A DNA stretch of 64,000 bases from NCBI GenBank assembly GCA_035236585.1, contig CP141132.1, positions 59,617,880 to 59,681,879 of the forward strand, in the 5' to 3' direction. Under the pieces are notes generated by a model. The model was not told the origin of the DNA. It was given only the letters and a program-made list of their open reading frames with translations, and searched no databases. Position 1 is the stretch's first letter. Each line of letters opens with the position of its first letter. Shown in pieces: positions 35,448 through 47,704 of the stretch. Both the position numbers and the translations under genes were made by a program. This stretch comes from Warburgia ugandensis (lineage: Eukaryota; Streptophyta; Magnoliopsida; Canellales; Canellaceae).

Positions 35448-37847
35448 TGTTAAGTTTAAATTTTGGTCAAAATGCCCCTAATTTAACATTCAATTAGATC
35501 ATCTAAATGATCAAATTTGCAATTTTTAGCTTGATTTTGATTGTAGCTTCAATTGACTATCCTATCCAATTATTAAGTTTTCAAAATTCATGGTCAGATG
35601 ATCATTAGAGCTAATCAAAGGTATAATGTATGGTTTAGATGACTCTAATTTGGTCTTTTATTTTACAAATTAACCAGAAGAAGCTAGGATAGTTCAGATC
35701 AAAAGTGAACGATGCAGATCACCCACCAAAGATTAATAGTGAAGATGGAATGATTTCTTAAAGGAAACTTTGTTTTAAAGGAAAGCATGGAGAAGGAAAG
35801 CTGCACTTGTTTCTAAGGTGGAGATGTTTCCAAAGTAAGGGGAGGAACCAAATTTAGAAGGAAAGGACTTTTAAAAAAAGAAGCAGCCATCTTCTCTTTC
35901 TCTGCTGGGCTGGAAGAGGAAACTATTTCCTCTTTTCCATCTGCCCACTCTCCCCTTATTTTCCCAACGTCTCTTCAACCCCTCCTTGGCTGGATCGTAG
36001 GAGGTAGGCAAACCCACCATCCCCCTTCTCACTTCTTCCCTCTCCTCTCCACTCTCTCATCCATCTCCCTCTCTCTCCTACTATGCCCTCCTTCCACTTG
36101 TTCTCCTCTGTTCTCCTTCTCCCCATCTCTCTTCTCTCCCAGTTTTCCCCTCTCTTACACACACCTTCTCTCTCCTTTTCTCCCTCTCAGTTCCCGTCTC
36201 TCTCTCTTGACCAATTCTCCTCACTAGTTGGCACTTCCCCTTTCTTTCTCTTTCTCTTTCTCTCTCCCTCATTCTCTCTCTACTTTGATAAGCACGGCAT
36301 CATCCCAGCTTGCTTAAGCCGATCACACTAAACCACCTCTCTCTTCTCCTTCTGCTCTTGCTCTCTCACACTCTATCTCCCCCTCTCCCATCTCCGGTTC
36401 TCTCATCTCTACCCTCTCTTTCCCTCACTCTCGCTTGCTCCATGCTTTTCTCTTCACCTATTTTCCATCATCATCAGTAACCAACTCCCTTCCCTACATC
36501 TATCTTTGTCATTGTCACGTCACCTATCAGCCACCGCCGAGCACCACCCCTCTCTTCTCTGTTTCTATTCACTGACAACACCATCCTAGGCTGCTCCTCT
36601 CATGTCCCCTTCTCTGTTTTACTAGCACCCTTCTCCTATCTGCTTGACTGACATCACTCGACAATCACTACTGGCCCAGCACCACACAGACTAGCAGGTG
36701 TTGACTCTCCCTCTGTTTCTCTTTCGTCACACAAGACGACCCCAATTTCTCTTTCTATCATTCACCGCTAGACCTAAGGACACAAGTTTCCTTTGTCTTC
36801 CCTTTCCCCCACCTCTTCTCTTCCTCTTCTTCCCCCCCCCCCATCAGTGGAGATGTTTCCAAACTAAGGGGAGGAACCAAATTTAGAAGGAAAGGACTTT
36901 TAAAAAAAGAAGCAGCCATCTTCTCTTTCTCTGCTGGGCTGGAAGAGGAAACTATTTCCTCTTTTCCATCTGCCCACTCTCCCCTTATTTTCCCAACGTC
37001 TCTTCAACCCCTCCTTGGCTAGATCGTAGGAGGTAGGCAAACCCACCATCCCCCTTCTCACTTCTTCCCTCTCCTCTCCACTCTCTCATCCATCTCCCTC
37101 TCTCTCTCTCTTGCTATGCCCCTCTTCCACTTGTTCTCCTTCTCCCCATCTCTCTTCTCTCCCAATTTTCCCCTCTTATACACACCGTCTCTCTCCTTTT
37201 CTCCCTCTTGGCTCCCGTCTCTCTCTTTCTCTTGACCAATTCTCCTCACTAGTTGGCACTTCCCCTCTCTTTCTCTCTCTTTCTCTCTCCCCCTCATTCT
37301 CTCTCTACTTTGATAAGCACGGCATCATCCCAATTTCTCTTTCTATTGTTCACCGCTAGACCTAAGGACACAAGTTTCCTTTGTCTTCCCTTTCCCCCAC
37401 CTCTTCTCTTCATCTTCTTCCCCACTTCCCAACCCCACCCCCCACATTGGGTTTCCTTTCCTATTTTTTTTGTTTTAATATAGAAAACTGGATAAATTCA
37501 AGTTTTGCCCTTATAGCAAAAATTGAAATTCCATTTTAATACTGTCCCTATTTTAATCCCAGTTTGCTTTATCTTCATTCTGCTTATCCAGGGACTGTGT
37601 AACCCAAGGTTGTTTATTTAGTTTAAATTTCTATTTTTTTAGAAGTAGAAATTTTATAATTTGCATCATTTAAATAAATTTGAAATTTTATTTTATTGTT
37701 AGTTTATTCTTGTTATTTTCTTTGATTTTTAGATAATTAAATTTTATTTAAACTCTATATTTTTAAGTTGAGTTCTCATGGGATCGACCTATATTTGCAT
37801 CATTTATACTATAATAGCTCGTGTACTTGTGGTAAAACAAATCAACA
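35448..37847 (+). mobile_element. Solo LTR related to the LARD-like element, inserted in a MULE remnant
   Basis: Begins TGTTAAGTTTAAATTTTGG and ends AAATCAACA, matching both ends of the 18388/24948 LTRs. It carries the same order of blocks: AAAATGCCCCTAATTTAAC, a GATGACTCTAAT block, a pyrimidine-rich leader, and the GGGATCGACCTATATTTGC block near the end. No internal region or second LTR adjoins it. MULE sequence flanks both sides. The 5-bp flanks (TGCAT and AGATG) differ, so no TSD can be claimed. It is longer than its relatives because of an internal duplication of about 1 kb. Confidence 0.7.
35818..37425 (+). repeat. Tandem duplication within the LTR, period 1029 bp
   Basis: Unit 1 spans 35818-36846. 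Unit 2 starts at 36847 with the same GTGGAGATGTTTCCAAA and is nearly identical for about 480 bp. It then lacks about 436 bp of unit 1 (about 36308-36743) and rejoins at the CCAATTTCTCTTTCTAT block, ending near 37425. The deletion joins at a shared CCCA. The near identity indicates a later event than the divergence of these LTRs. Confidence 0.85.
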
Positions 37848-38236
37848 AGATGATTACCTCATTGAGTATATAGGTTCTTTTGATTGTGATAAATTCTCTA
37901 AAGATGAGCACTTGCAAGGTAAAAACAAAGAGAACCAATGGCCTCTATTTAATGACAAAATAGATTTCAAAATCCAAGGTTTTAAATTGGATTGAGGTTC
38001 ACTAATGCTAAAAATGCCAAAAAGGTAACTATTGCTTATTCAATGAAGGAGAAGAGTGATATGAAGTTCACACAAAGTGAGAACCATAGAGTTGAAGTGA
38101 GATATGGTAGAAAGGGTGCAAGTGGAGGAGCCACAAGTCATTTGAGAGAAAAATTGGTAAGTGTCAAGTGAAGTCATATAACAATGATTGCATGTGTTAA
38201 GACCCATGGGAATAGACATGACTTCAAGTGGATAGC

Positions 38237-38300
<64 letters not shown>

Positions 38301-38445
38301 CTAGATACATACATATGTATAAGTTATAAAACCTTTCTAATTGGAAGTTGACTAATATTTAATTTGAGGCAAGGAGAAATTATAAGTTTAATGTTACTAA
38401 AAGCTAGTATTGGAGGGCCAAGAACATGGCTATGAAGATGTGTGG
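37848..38445 (+). pseudogene. Second MULE transposase remnant, continued
   Basis: Resumes after the solo LTR with DYLIEYIGSFDCDKFSKDE, then NDKIDFKIQGFKL (about 37938-37990) and RFTNAKNAKKVTIAYSMKEK. FTQSENHRVEVRYGR follows (about 38070-38110), corresponding to the MULE block that precedes the CPWxxYAS motif. A (TA)n tract then splits it, and FNVTKS.YWRAKNMAMKM (about 38388-38440) matches the next conserved MULE block. It ends at the start of the inverted-repeat element (38446). Stops and shifts show it is inactive. Confidence 0.65.
38239..38291. repeat. (TA)n microsatellite
   Basis: About 26 TA units within the MULE remnant. Confidence 0.97.
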
Positions 38446-41400
38446 GGCCCCAAGAGGGGGTGAATTGGAACCTAATTAAAGTTAAAAAGACTTTTATGTG
38501 AAGTGGTCAACAACAATAACAATTTTAAAAACCAAAATTGTGGCACCCAAGAAGCAAGACATGGAGATTTTTGTAGTGGTTCAGCCAAACAATCAAGACA
38601 CCTACTTTTACTCTCTCAAGATAACATCTACCTAGAGTTCTAATATATCCCTACAAAATTGTACACCATTAGTTGACACTTTGCTAGCATTGAAACAAGG
38701 ACTTGAGCACTTACAATATGTCAATCTTCTTGTAAAACCTTGCAAAACTATCTAAAAACCAGAGAACTACATCACTCTATCAAAAATGCAAGAAGGTTTG
38801 AAGAAGAAGGTTTCTCTCTCAATACATAAAGCACAATAACATATATTTGAGAGAGAAACGTTTTGCAATCCAAACATGGAATGAATTAGAATAAAGTAAG
38901 CTTGGAGATAAATGCTTAAAGTAGGCTTGAGAACTTATTATTCAATTTCTTCCAAAGTCCTAATGTCTTATGAGGTCTCCAATTTATAGTGTGATAGCTA
39001 ATTAATCTATCAAATATGAAATTCTACCCATTTAAAATGGATATACGCATTAGGGGATAAGTTTCAAATTTGAAAATGATATTTCAACAACCTATCTACT
39101 TAACAACTAACTAATTTTACAGGATGGTCAACTAGAACTCAAATATAATAAAATATTCTAGATTTGTCTTCTTCAATAGTTGACTATTTTCATGAGCTTC
39201 AACTATCCATGTTGGCTCAAATGTAAAGGCCATTTCGTTTTCCAGGCAGTTGACTATTTTTGAGAAATAGTAAATTAGGTTCACTAAAACCATAAAAATA
39301 ACTTAACGTAAACTTACAGTTGAAAAAAAAAATGTTGATGCGTGAAAAAAATAGTTGAAGTGAATCGTTAGTTGTGTCACTTAGTATGTCTTTGATGGTT
39401 TTCTGAATTTGCCTCAAAACAATTTACTGATTTTCTTAGGACAATCAACTAGGTTTCCAAAATAGGCAAAGGCTCTAAAGGTAGTTGGCTTTCTCTTTTA
39501 GTTGGGTCCTTCATAAATTATCTGTGCAACCTTCAAACTTACAAGTGCCCAATAGTTAACTAGATTTCAATTTTAGTTTATTGATTTTGTCCTAATTTCC
39601 AAAATAGGTGTATTCTTCTAAAAAAGTTGATAGCTTGATCAACCGAAACTTGTGATGAACTTCTCTGACATATTCAATCTTACTAGTTCATGATAACTTG
39701 TCTATTTTTAAAAATAGCTGATCAAATTTTTAGAATCTAGAAGTTGGTCCAAAATACCTAATAATCTTTCATGATTAGTTAATTGGAATGATGTGATCCA
39801 TGTCATTGTGCTAAAGCAGTTGACTAACTCCATTTTACAATTGCTTGTTTTCTGTGAAGATGTGAATTTGATCTTTTGAATTCAAATTCTTGATCTAGAC
39901 CTTATTTAATTACTTCTGATTTTAAGTAGTACTCGTACATAAGTCAGAAACACAATTTGGAAGGTTTTGTTATCGTCAAAATCAACAAAGCTTAAGCTAA
40001 CAATATCCCCAATTTTGATGATGACAAAACCATTGAAAATAGAGTGAGAAAAATGTGTAGAGTTATGTGAAATTTCTTTTCTCATATACATTTTCTTACT
40101 CTTTTTATCAATTTCAAAAGGATTGGAAAAGAAGGAATGCATGTGAGAGAAAGTAGGCAAAAGAAATAACACACTATCCCTTAAGGTTGAGCTCCCTCTT
40201 TCAAAACTGCAAAGCCAGGGGTCAAAGGAGAATTCTCCCTAAGTTTGTGCATTGATAAACATTAATAATAGATGAGTGAAAAGAAATAATGAATATAATG
40301 AATACATTAGAAATAAAAGGTGAATTTCCATTGATATCAATAGGTAAATACATCATGATGAATACAACTAAAAATAAACATATACTGTTGATTGAAATGG
40401 CCAAAATGAACTTCAATTTCCTTTTTCAAAATGCTTTGTGTATGTGCAAGTATAACTCAAAGGTTAGAAGCAATTGAACATGGACTAGATTAAGAATCAA
40501 GACTTTATAGATCAAATTTCACAAATTCATAGAATCCAGTGGATTGTAAAATGAAATCAGTCAACTATTTTGGCAAAATGACAAGGAATACATCATTCTA
40601 GTTAACTAACCTTGGAAAATAAGTTAACTATTTCTGGATGCTCATTTGAATTTTGGAAAATCTAATCAATTATTTCTTAAAGATAGTTAGTTGTCATGGA
40701 TCAGTAAGATTGAAGATTTTAGTTAATTTCATGATAGAATTCAATGATCAAGATAGTTAGTTGATTTAGAAGGATTCAACTATTTTGGCAATCATGGTAA
40801 AAATAATCAATTGAAACTAAAGTCAAGTCAGCTATCAGGCACCAAATAAAAGAGAAAGCCATTTGGCTTTAATGGCTTTGTCTGTTTTAAGAATCTAGTT
40901 GACTGTCCTTAGAAATTCATTTCATGAAGAATTCTAGCTAAAAGAGAAAGATAATTGGTTTTAATGGTTTTGGCTGTTTTGGGAATCTAATTGAATGTCC
41001 TGAGAAATTCAGCCAATAGCTTTTGAGAGAACCTGTGAAAAAACTACAAAGATGTTACTAGAGTGGCATAGTTGAAGATTCAAGTCAACTAATTTTTTTT
41101 TAGTGTACCAACTATTTTTTAATTTAATTTAAAGACAAATTGAAGCTATTTTTAAGGTTTGAGAGAATCCAATTGGTTGGTAATTTTCTATGAAATCAAA
41201 TGACTCTCACTTTTGGATTGAAGAACATATGAAACTAGTGAAAAACAAGCAACTATGGAAGAATCCAAATTTGAAATATTTTAATATATATGGATCAACT
41301 TACTATCTAGAAAAACCATCAAAGTGTTTTAGCATACAAGTTGTTAAAATTTCATTTCAAATTTGAAACCTATTTCCAAATGAGCTATATCCATTTCAAG

Positions 41401-41955
41401 CGGTAGAATTTCATCTCTAATGGGTCAATTAGCTAATACACTATAATTGGAGACATTATGAAGCCTATCAAGAATTTTGAAATAATAATAATAATAATCA
41501 AGTTCTAAAGCTCTCAAGCCTACATTCAAGCAATTAGCCCCAAGCTTACTTTATTCTTATTCTTTCCAGCTTTGGGTTGTAAAACCCTTCTCTCTGAAAT
41601 CTTTATTTTTGTGCTTTATGTCCTGAGAGGGAAACCTTCTTCTTCAAAACTTCTTGTATTTGAGAGTGTGGTGTAGCTTTCTTATTCTTGAACAGGTTTT
41701 TAAATATTTATAAAAAGGCTGAGCTTTTTGGAATTGTTCAATGTCAACTAGTGTGTTGTAGGTATTTAATGGAAAGTATGATAGTTGTTACCTTGAAAGA
41801 GTAGAAGCTAATGCCTCGGTTGGCTGGCTAAGCCACTATAAAAATTATGTGACTAACTTTTTGTATGCCTCATTTTTTTATTTATGAACTTGCTGTTATT
41901 ATTGAGCACTTATTGCAAAAGATTTTAAACATTGATTAAGGCCCAATTCACCCCC
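38446..41955. mobile_element. Foldback-like element with inverted arms of about 1.5 kb
   Basis: The left end GGGGCCCCAAGAGGGGGTGA (38450 on) is mirrored by the right end, which reads GGTCTTATGGGGGGTGAATT on the minus strand (from about 41963). Inverted similarity continues inwards: GATTTTTGTAGTGGTTCAGCC (38568) pairs with the reverse complement of 41820-41845. GAAATTCTACCC (39019) pairs with GGTAGAATTTC (41402), and GGCTTTCTCTTTTAGTT (39486) with the complement of 40845-40861. GATCTAGACC (39891) pairs with the 40480-40490 region. The central spacer is roughly 39915-40475. No transposase is encoded. It interrupts MULE-like sequence on its left. No clear TSD was found. Confidence 0.65.
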
Positions 41956-42449
41956 CATAAGACCTTAAAATATGAATCTTCCAAGTGGGTTGCATTCATG
42001 TATGAAAATTTCTATGTTTGTGTCAATCATGTGGAATGTTGATATCTAACATACTAGAGATTGCAATTTATGCCAGAAATTAGTAGAAGAGGAAAAAAAG
42101 AGGTTTAGGCCAAAGTAGGAGGTGATGATCCAAGTAGAGGATATGATGGAGGCGACCCAAAACTCATGATGAATTGACTCGACTAATTTGAAACTGATTT
42201 GCCACTCTAGATGAGGATGGACCATGGCATTTAATCAAATAGAATGAAATATCATGATTTGCTTATATTAAGGAAACAAATAATCTTATTAAGGATAACA
42301 TTCAAGGAAATAACCAATTGGGAAAATTAAGAAAACAAAAATGCTTTAAGTCATTTGAATAAAAAAATTAAATGGAAAAAACAATGGCTTGGATCAAATG
42401 CACCATATAGCTTAGGTAAAGTAAACAATGATAGGGTGCATCACAAAAA
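41956..42449 (+). other. Unassigned, possibly transposon-derived coding relic
   Basis: Between the inverted-repeat element and the second solo LTR. Frames such as KKIKWKKQWLGSNAPYSLGK (about 42360-42420) look protein-derived but match nothing I recognise. It continues beyond the LTR at 46208. Confidence 0.3.
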
Positions 42450-42454
42450 AAAGG

Positions 42455-42690
42455 GGTAACATCCCTAATTTTTAAATCCCAAATTGGGTAAATTTTGAAA
42501 AACATTAAATTGGGACAAAAAGGAAATAATGAAAATTTTCTATTTCTATAGTTTTATAAGTAGAAAACTTGATAGACATCAAATCAAATATTGATACCTC
42601 TATCATTGGATTGTACTTAAAAAGATGATTCCAACAACACAAATTTTGCTAAAATCAAAGTTTGAATGGAAAAGATATGAAATTCTGAAC

Positions 42691-42765
<75 letters not shown>

Positions 42766-45700
42766 CCAGCAACGGCATGTGTAATGTCGGTGAGGGAAGA
42801 AGAAAATGCATTTTCCATCATTGGATTTCAAGGCATTGCCGAGAGAAAATGACGGCTCGAATTGATGATTCGAGCAATCATTTTCTTTTTCATGATCCCA
42901 CGATCATAAGGCCTTACGAATCACCACAATTGAGGAAGTGACGAGGGAGAATCGAGCAACTATTTTTTGCATTTTTGACATCAAATGATGTCAGATCACC
43001 ACCAATTTTGGGAAGTGAAGGTGAGACCCTAATCTACAACCCCTTTTGAGGAATTTTAGATCTAATGAGCAATGGGCCGCCAATGGTGGTTGCGCCGGTC
43101 ACGTTCTCTGAAGACGATCGATCAATGCCAGTGACTATGGAATGTAATGAAAATCATGTCCTATACATATTTTGGTGTGATCTACACCATGGTAAGGTCA
43201 GATCTTTGATCGGGGATCATGTAGCCATCCAATTTGGATGCATGTCATATCAAAGTACCATGAGATGAGATCCTAAGATCTGAACTGTTCATCATAATCC
43301 TTGTGATGCATAAGTCAAGATCCATATGAGGTATATTAGATTTGAGACATTTGTAAGATGATCTAGCCGATCTTGATCAACAACTGAGATCGATCGATGA
43401 TTTTAGTGTAGAATTAGATTGAGTATGATGATCCATTCCATTCAAATGAATCATTGCCATTATATGAATAAATTTATTGATGTATTCTTTGATATGAGAT
43501 GATAAGGTGGAGAAATATCATCAGATTGGTACGAACATCTTTGATTGGGCACATTAGAGGTGATTAATTAATGATCCAGTGATGCGGACTGCTAAATATC
43601 CTTTAAATTGATCTACATGAGGTATGATTATCATCCTAACCTCTTAATTTTATTGATTTAGCTGTAATTATATAAGATTATGCATGATTTGCATGTAATA
43701 GTGCCCTGATTGGTCTATTTATCAATAAATTTCTTAAGATTGATATTATATGAGTATGATAGCTCTAGAATGTGTTATGATAAAATTATGAAAGGTGCCT
43801 AATGGTTATAGGTAGGCTCGAATTATCATGATTTGGATTATTAGCCAAATGATGTGGGCCCCACCTTGAGATTCCACAATTATGAACCATTGGATTATAT
43901 TGAAATACCATATATTAGGACATAGAAATATAATATGTTTTATAATTAAGAATCTAATTTAAATAATTTGGACTCTATGTGTGACCTGGATGTAATGTGT
44001 ATCTAGGTAGTGGGACCAAGGCCGACTGAGCTAGACTAGAGTCCAATTGATTTGAGAGGTATATATGAGTGATTTTTCATTTAAGGTAGGTGATAAGAAC
44101 TATTAACAGGCATGTTTCTGTTTTTAAATTTCAGCATAGATGGCATCGTTTTTCTATTATTCCATGATTTCATGTTAATGTATTTAGATTATTGCTAGTG
44201 ATGCATATTTACATGATTTCATGGATCATATTTATCCACGAATGCATGATTAATTGTGATTTATTTATATTTTATAAGCGATATTGATGTTGAAGGATTT
44301 CTATAACCTTTTGTGACTGTGGGGTCATTACATAGGGATTTTGGTTAATATAGCATATTGAGGCATATGGATGCCCTATCTTTATCGCTTATTTATCGGT
44401 TAATTTGGTGGTGGAGGCTTGGTAGCTAATCCTTGAGAGGCTTACCCTGGGATGAGGGGTAATGCTTTGGGATGGTGAGCCACAAGTGCTCCTAGTTTTA
44501 TGAGATACGTGAGTTCTGTATTTTAGAGGATTTATGATCAGTGTTTCTGCCCAGTGGACGCTGTGCTAAGAGGGTTGTAGGGTAGGCCACCCGCCCTCTG
44601 ACTTATAGTGATGATGAGTAGACACTTGCCCAATAGATGGCGAACATAATAGGGGGTGGTAGCATGGGTAGTCCATACTATTGTTTTGATTCCCACCCAT
44701 GGGGGGCAGATGTCGAGTCTCACATTCTCATGTCGATGTTGAGTGGTAGTTGGTAGACCCACGGGTTGGTTACCTCTGCAGCATAATGGTCCATACAATT
44801 CTTGATATGTGATTTTATCATATTGTGCAGACAGTGCACTAGGGTGGATATTCCCTGTGTACCCAAGACGTGACGGCGCAATCTTGAGGGGTAATGTGCT
44901 ACAGGTAACCTGCAAGGATCAATCGTGGGGAATTGGTATGAGTACTCATGACCGGACATACGAGTATGTGGTACACTTGTGGCAACCCTCGTGTTATGGT
45001 GCCTCGTACTGATGAATTTCATATTTATTGAGATACAAGTGTGTATGTTACACTTGTGGGACCCTCATGTTTGGTGCCCCTTATTGATGACATTTATTTA
45101 TTTAGATATTCCTTGCGTATTGACACTTTCCATTGATATAATTTTGACATTTTTGAGACCCGTGCATGAGGGTGCCCTTAATAATGATATATATATATAT
45201 ATTTATTTTCTGAGCTTTTGATGCTCTATAATGACATTATTTTGACACATTTATGAGCCTTAGGAGCTTAGTTGATTTGACATGTTTTCATGCATGTGGT
45301 TAGTATGAGTTACATTGATTTGGTGTCACCAGTTGATGAGTTTTTGAGATTTTGTTTACTCTGCATATTTTAATCATGTAAGTGGCTTGGATACTGCCAC
45401 CTATCTAGTTGGTTTTGAATGCTAACCATGTTGTACTACATTATTATTTATTCTTATATTGAGATTATGTTTGAATTATTCTCATGAAATCGATGTTTTA
45501 TCACATGCCTTGAGGTTAATATATGATCTTTTTATACTATGCTAAATGTGTATTATTATTTGTCGTCACCTACACAAGCATAACTTGCTAAGGCATTGCA
45601 ATGTTTTTGCAATGCCTCAGATACAGTAAGAGGTAGCAGGTATTACATGCTGGAAGAGCAGCGAGGGCATTCACAACCTTCAATGATGCATTGAGGAGAT

Positions 45701-46202
45701 TGTGGAAATGGAAATTTTTTGCTCAAAACTTTACCTCGATCATTATTATGGACTATATATTCATATAGTTTACGTTTGTGGCTTAGATGTATAGCTACAT
45801 TATGTTGGATATGATGGTTGTACATAGACAGGCCCTAGGTAATGCTGTTATATGATTTTACCGAGATATAATATTAATTTGGATGAATGGGTATGGAGAC
45901 TCAATTTCCCATGTGATGTGTTTTTGTGTATTGTATCCATCAGATATTTTTGTATCGCATGTGTTATATGCGATGGTCCAAATTACAGAGGAGACTCTAT
46001 TGGATTTTCGGTAGAATTGAGAATATCATTTTAAAGTTAAATCCATGATTTTGTGGTTGTATGACTCCTAGGGTTTTGAAATATACACTTTTTATTTGAG
46101 TTTTTAATTTCAGTTAATTTTAAAAATCAAAGTTTTTAAAATAGGGATCCTTACATCTTAAAAATTGGTATTATATTATTGGGTAAAACTCAGTGTGTCA
46201 CA
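42455..46202 (+). mobile_element. Solo LTR, 3.75 kb, with 5-bp TSD (AAAGG)
   Basis: Starts GGTAACATCCCTAATTTTT and ends CAGTGTGTCACA. Identical AAAGG lies on both sides (42450-42454 and 46203-46207). The expected 5' TG appears as GG, so one terminal base has mutated. It resembles the 10015-13907 LTR at its start (TAACATCCCTAATTTTT versus TAATGACCCCGAATTTTT) and is likewise a lone very long LTR without internal genes. It includes a TA/GA microsatellite (42691-42762) and diverged repeats of an ACACTTGTGG...GGTGCC unit at about 44970-45180. The short ORFs inside are chance. Confidence 0.75.
42691..42762. repeat. Compound (TA)n(GA)n microsatellite
   Basis: About 10 TA units followed by about 26 GA units inside the solo LTR. 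Confidence 0.97.
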
Positions 46203-46207
46203 AAAGG

Positions 46208-47283
46208 TTTAGTAATAATAAGGATGATAATACACTTAAGCAAGCCAGTGTTATGGAATGAGCAAATGTGACAAAAATGGACAAAAATATTTATGAATTC
46301 AAATATTTTGTCTTAAGTGATGTGAATCCTCAAACTCTTAAGGGAGAAACTCTAGCATGCCATCCCCAAAATTTTTAGTACAAAAAGGTAAAGTTGACCA
46401 GATTGAGAGCTATGAATGAAGCAAAAGCTAAGAAGTATTTTAGTAAATTGGTCATCCTGAGTTTTAAGAGAAGGCCTTCTAGGTTTTAAAACATGTGAAT
46501 TTACCATCCTAAGTTTTGGTTGTTAGTTACTTAGACTTGGCCAAAGCTTGTGACTAGAGATGATTTTAACCAGATTATGACCAAGCTCATGTGACTTCAA
46601 ATGTTCCAAAAATTAGCATATGATCCACCAGTTCCTTACTGCAGTTTATTTTCTGCTAGTGCATGCCTATCTTGAATCTTATCCCGAGTGTTTGTGAGTC
46701 ATTTATGACTAGCTTACAATGTTTTTATCAATTATGTCCCAAGCGTCACAGGGTCGCAGGCTCTATTTGCAATTTATAGGTTTGTCTGAGGAGCTCATGT
46801 GTTGTTATGTTATCATACACATAATGTCCATGTTGGAAGGTCATATGAAGAGATTGCTCGGTTCAACTTACACACTAGACTAAGAGCACGCCTTTACTAT
46901 AATTTCAAAACAAGTGGATGCTTGTCAGCAACATGATATGTTGTCATATTCTTTTTGAGTGGTGCACATCAAATTTGAGGCGCAGTAACTTTTCTTTTGG
47001 GTAGAAAAGAAATTGTGTTTTTAAACTGATGATTATTAAGGAGATAAAGTGAGTCTTGTCTGGTAAATGGTGGGGATTTTATTGCTTGGTGGCTTTCAAA
47101 CATATATTCTGAAGCTCAAAAAGTGGTTTTGGAAGTCCAAGGCAGCCTGCCCCTTTTTTCTTTCTTTCTGTTTATCACTTTCTCACCTTATTTTGATAAC
47201 ACATCTGCTTCTGTTTCCCTGGATACTTGCTGGCTTATATGGACATTGCATATGTTTACCTTGTTGGCTTGGTTGTGGTTCAG
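46208..47283 (+). other. Unassigned relic, then intron-like DNA upstream of the DNAJ-X exons
   Basis: 46208-46560 reads as broken protein-like frames (for example KYFVLSDVNPQTLKGETL near 46290-46345) that I cannot assign. The remainder up to the acceptor at 47283 looks like intron. No J-domain exon (HPD motif) was found in it. Confidence 0.35.
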
Positions 47284-47367
47284 GTACTGGGAAAGGCTTA
47301 CCAAGTACTCAGCGATCCAACACAACAACAAGCTTATGATGCTTATGGGAAATCAGGCATTTCAAAT
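47284..47367 (+). pseudogene. DNAJ-X exon A (end of J domain)
   Basis: 28 codons between an acceptor ending TTCAG and the donor GTAAGC, starting VLGKAYQVLSDP and ending GKSGISN. This is helix IV of the J domain plus the start of the Gly-rich-like linker. Phase 0 at both ends. Confidence 0.8.
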
Positions 47368-47545
47368 GTAAGCTTCTGCTCTCAACTATGACATGTTTTT
47401 TAAGGACTGTGTAGGATATGTTTAGGTAGATATAGATTCTTGGGGGGGAAAACAATGTTTCTTACTCTTTTCTCCTCCTAAAGTGCAATCAATCTTTCAA
47501 TATAATAAGGACTGACCTTTGCAATCACCTATGCATCTGTAACAG

Positions 47546-47704
47546 TGATAGGATTATTGATTCATTGGCAATATTTGCAATGCTCTTTGGGAGTGAACTT
47601 TTTGAGGAATACATAGGCCAGCTTGCTATGCATCAATGGCTTCACTTGAAACTTCCACAGTAAGAGAACAGTTTGATGCCAGAAAGGTTGAAGAGAAAAT
47701 GCAA
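47546..47704 (+). pseudogene. DNAJ-X exon B, frameshifted
   Basis: 159 nt between AACAG and the donor GTATGA. In phase 0 it opens with TGA TAG. The family-like protein (DRIIDSLAIFAMLFGSELFE) lies one base later. At about 47630 one base is missing (GCTATGCATCAATG), after which SMASLETSTVREQFDARKVE continues in another frame. The two errors cancel by the end of the exon, so exon C is in phase, but the exon itself cannot be read through. Confidence 0.8.

Noticed and set aside
35956..37483. Arg/Glu-rich and Ser/Leu/Phe-rich frames
   Set aside because: CT/GA-rich duplicated LTR sequence read in different frames; no protein family.
44538..45022. Overlapping minus-strand frames of 125 and 100 residues
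   Set aside because: Inside the solo LTR with diverged internal repeats. No conserved motif and no supporting gene structure.
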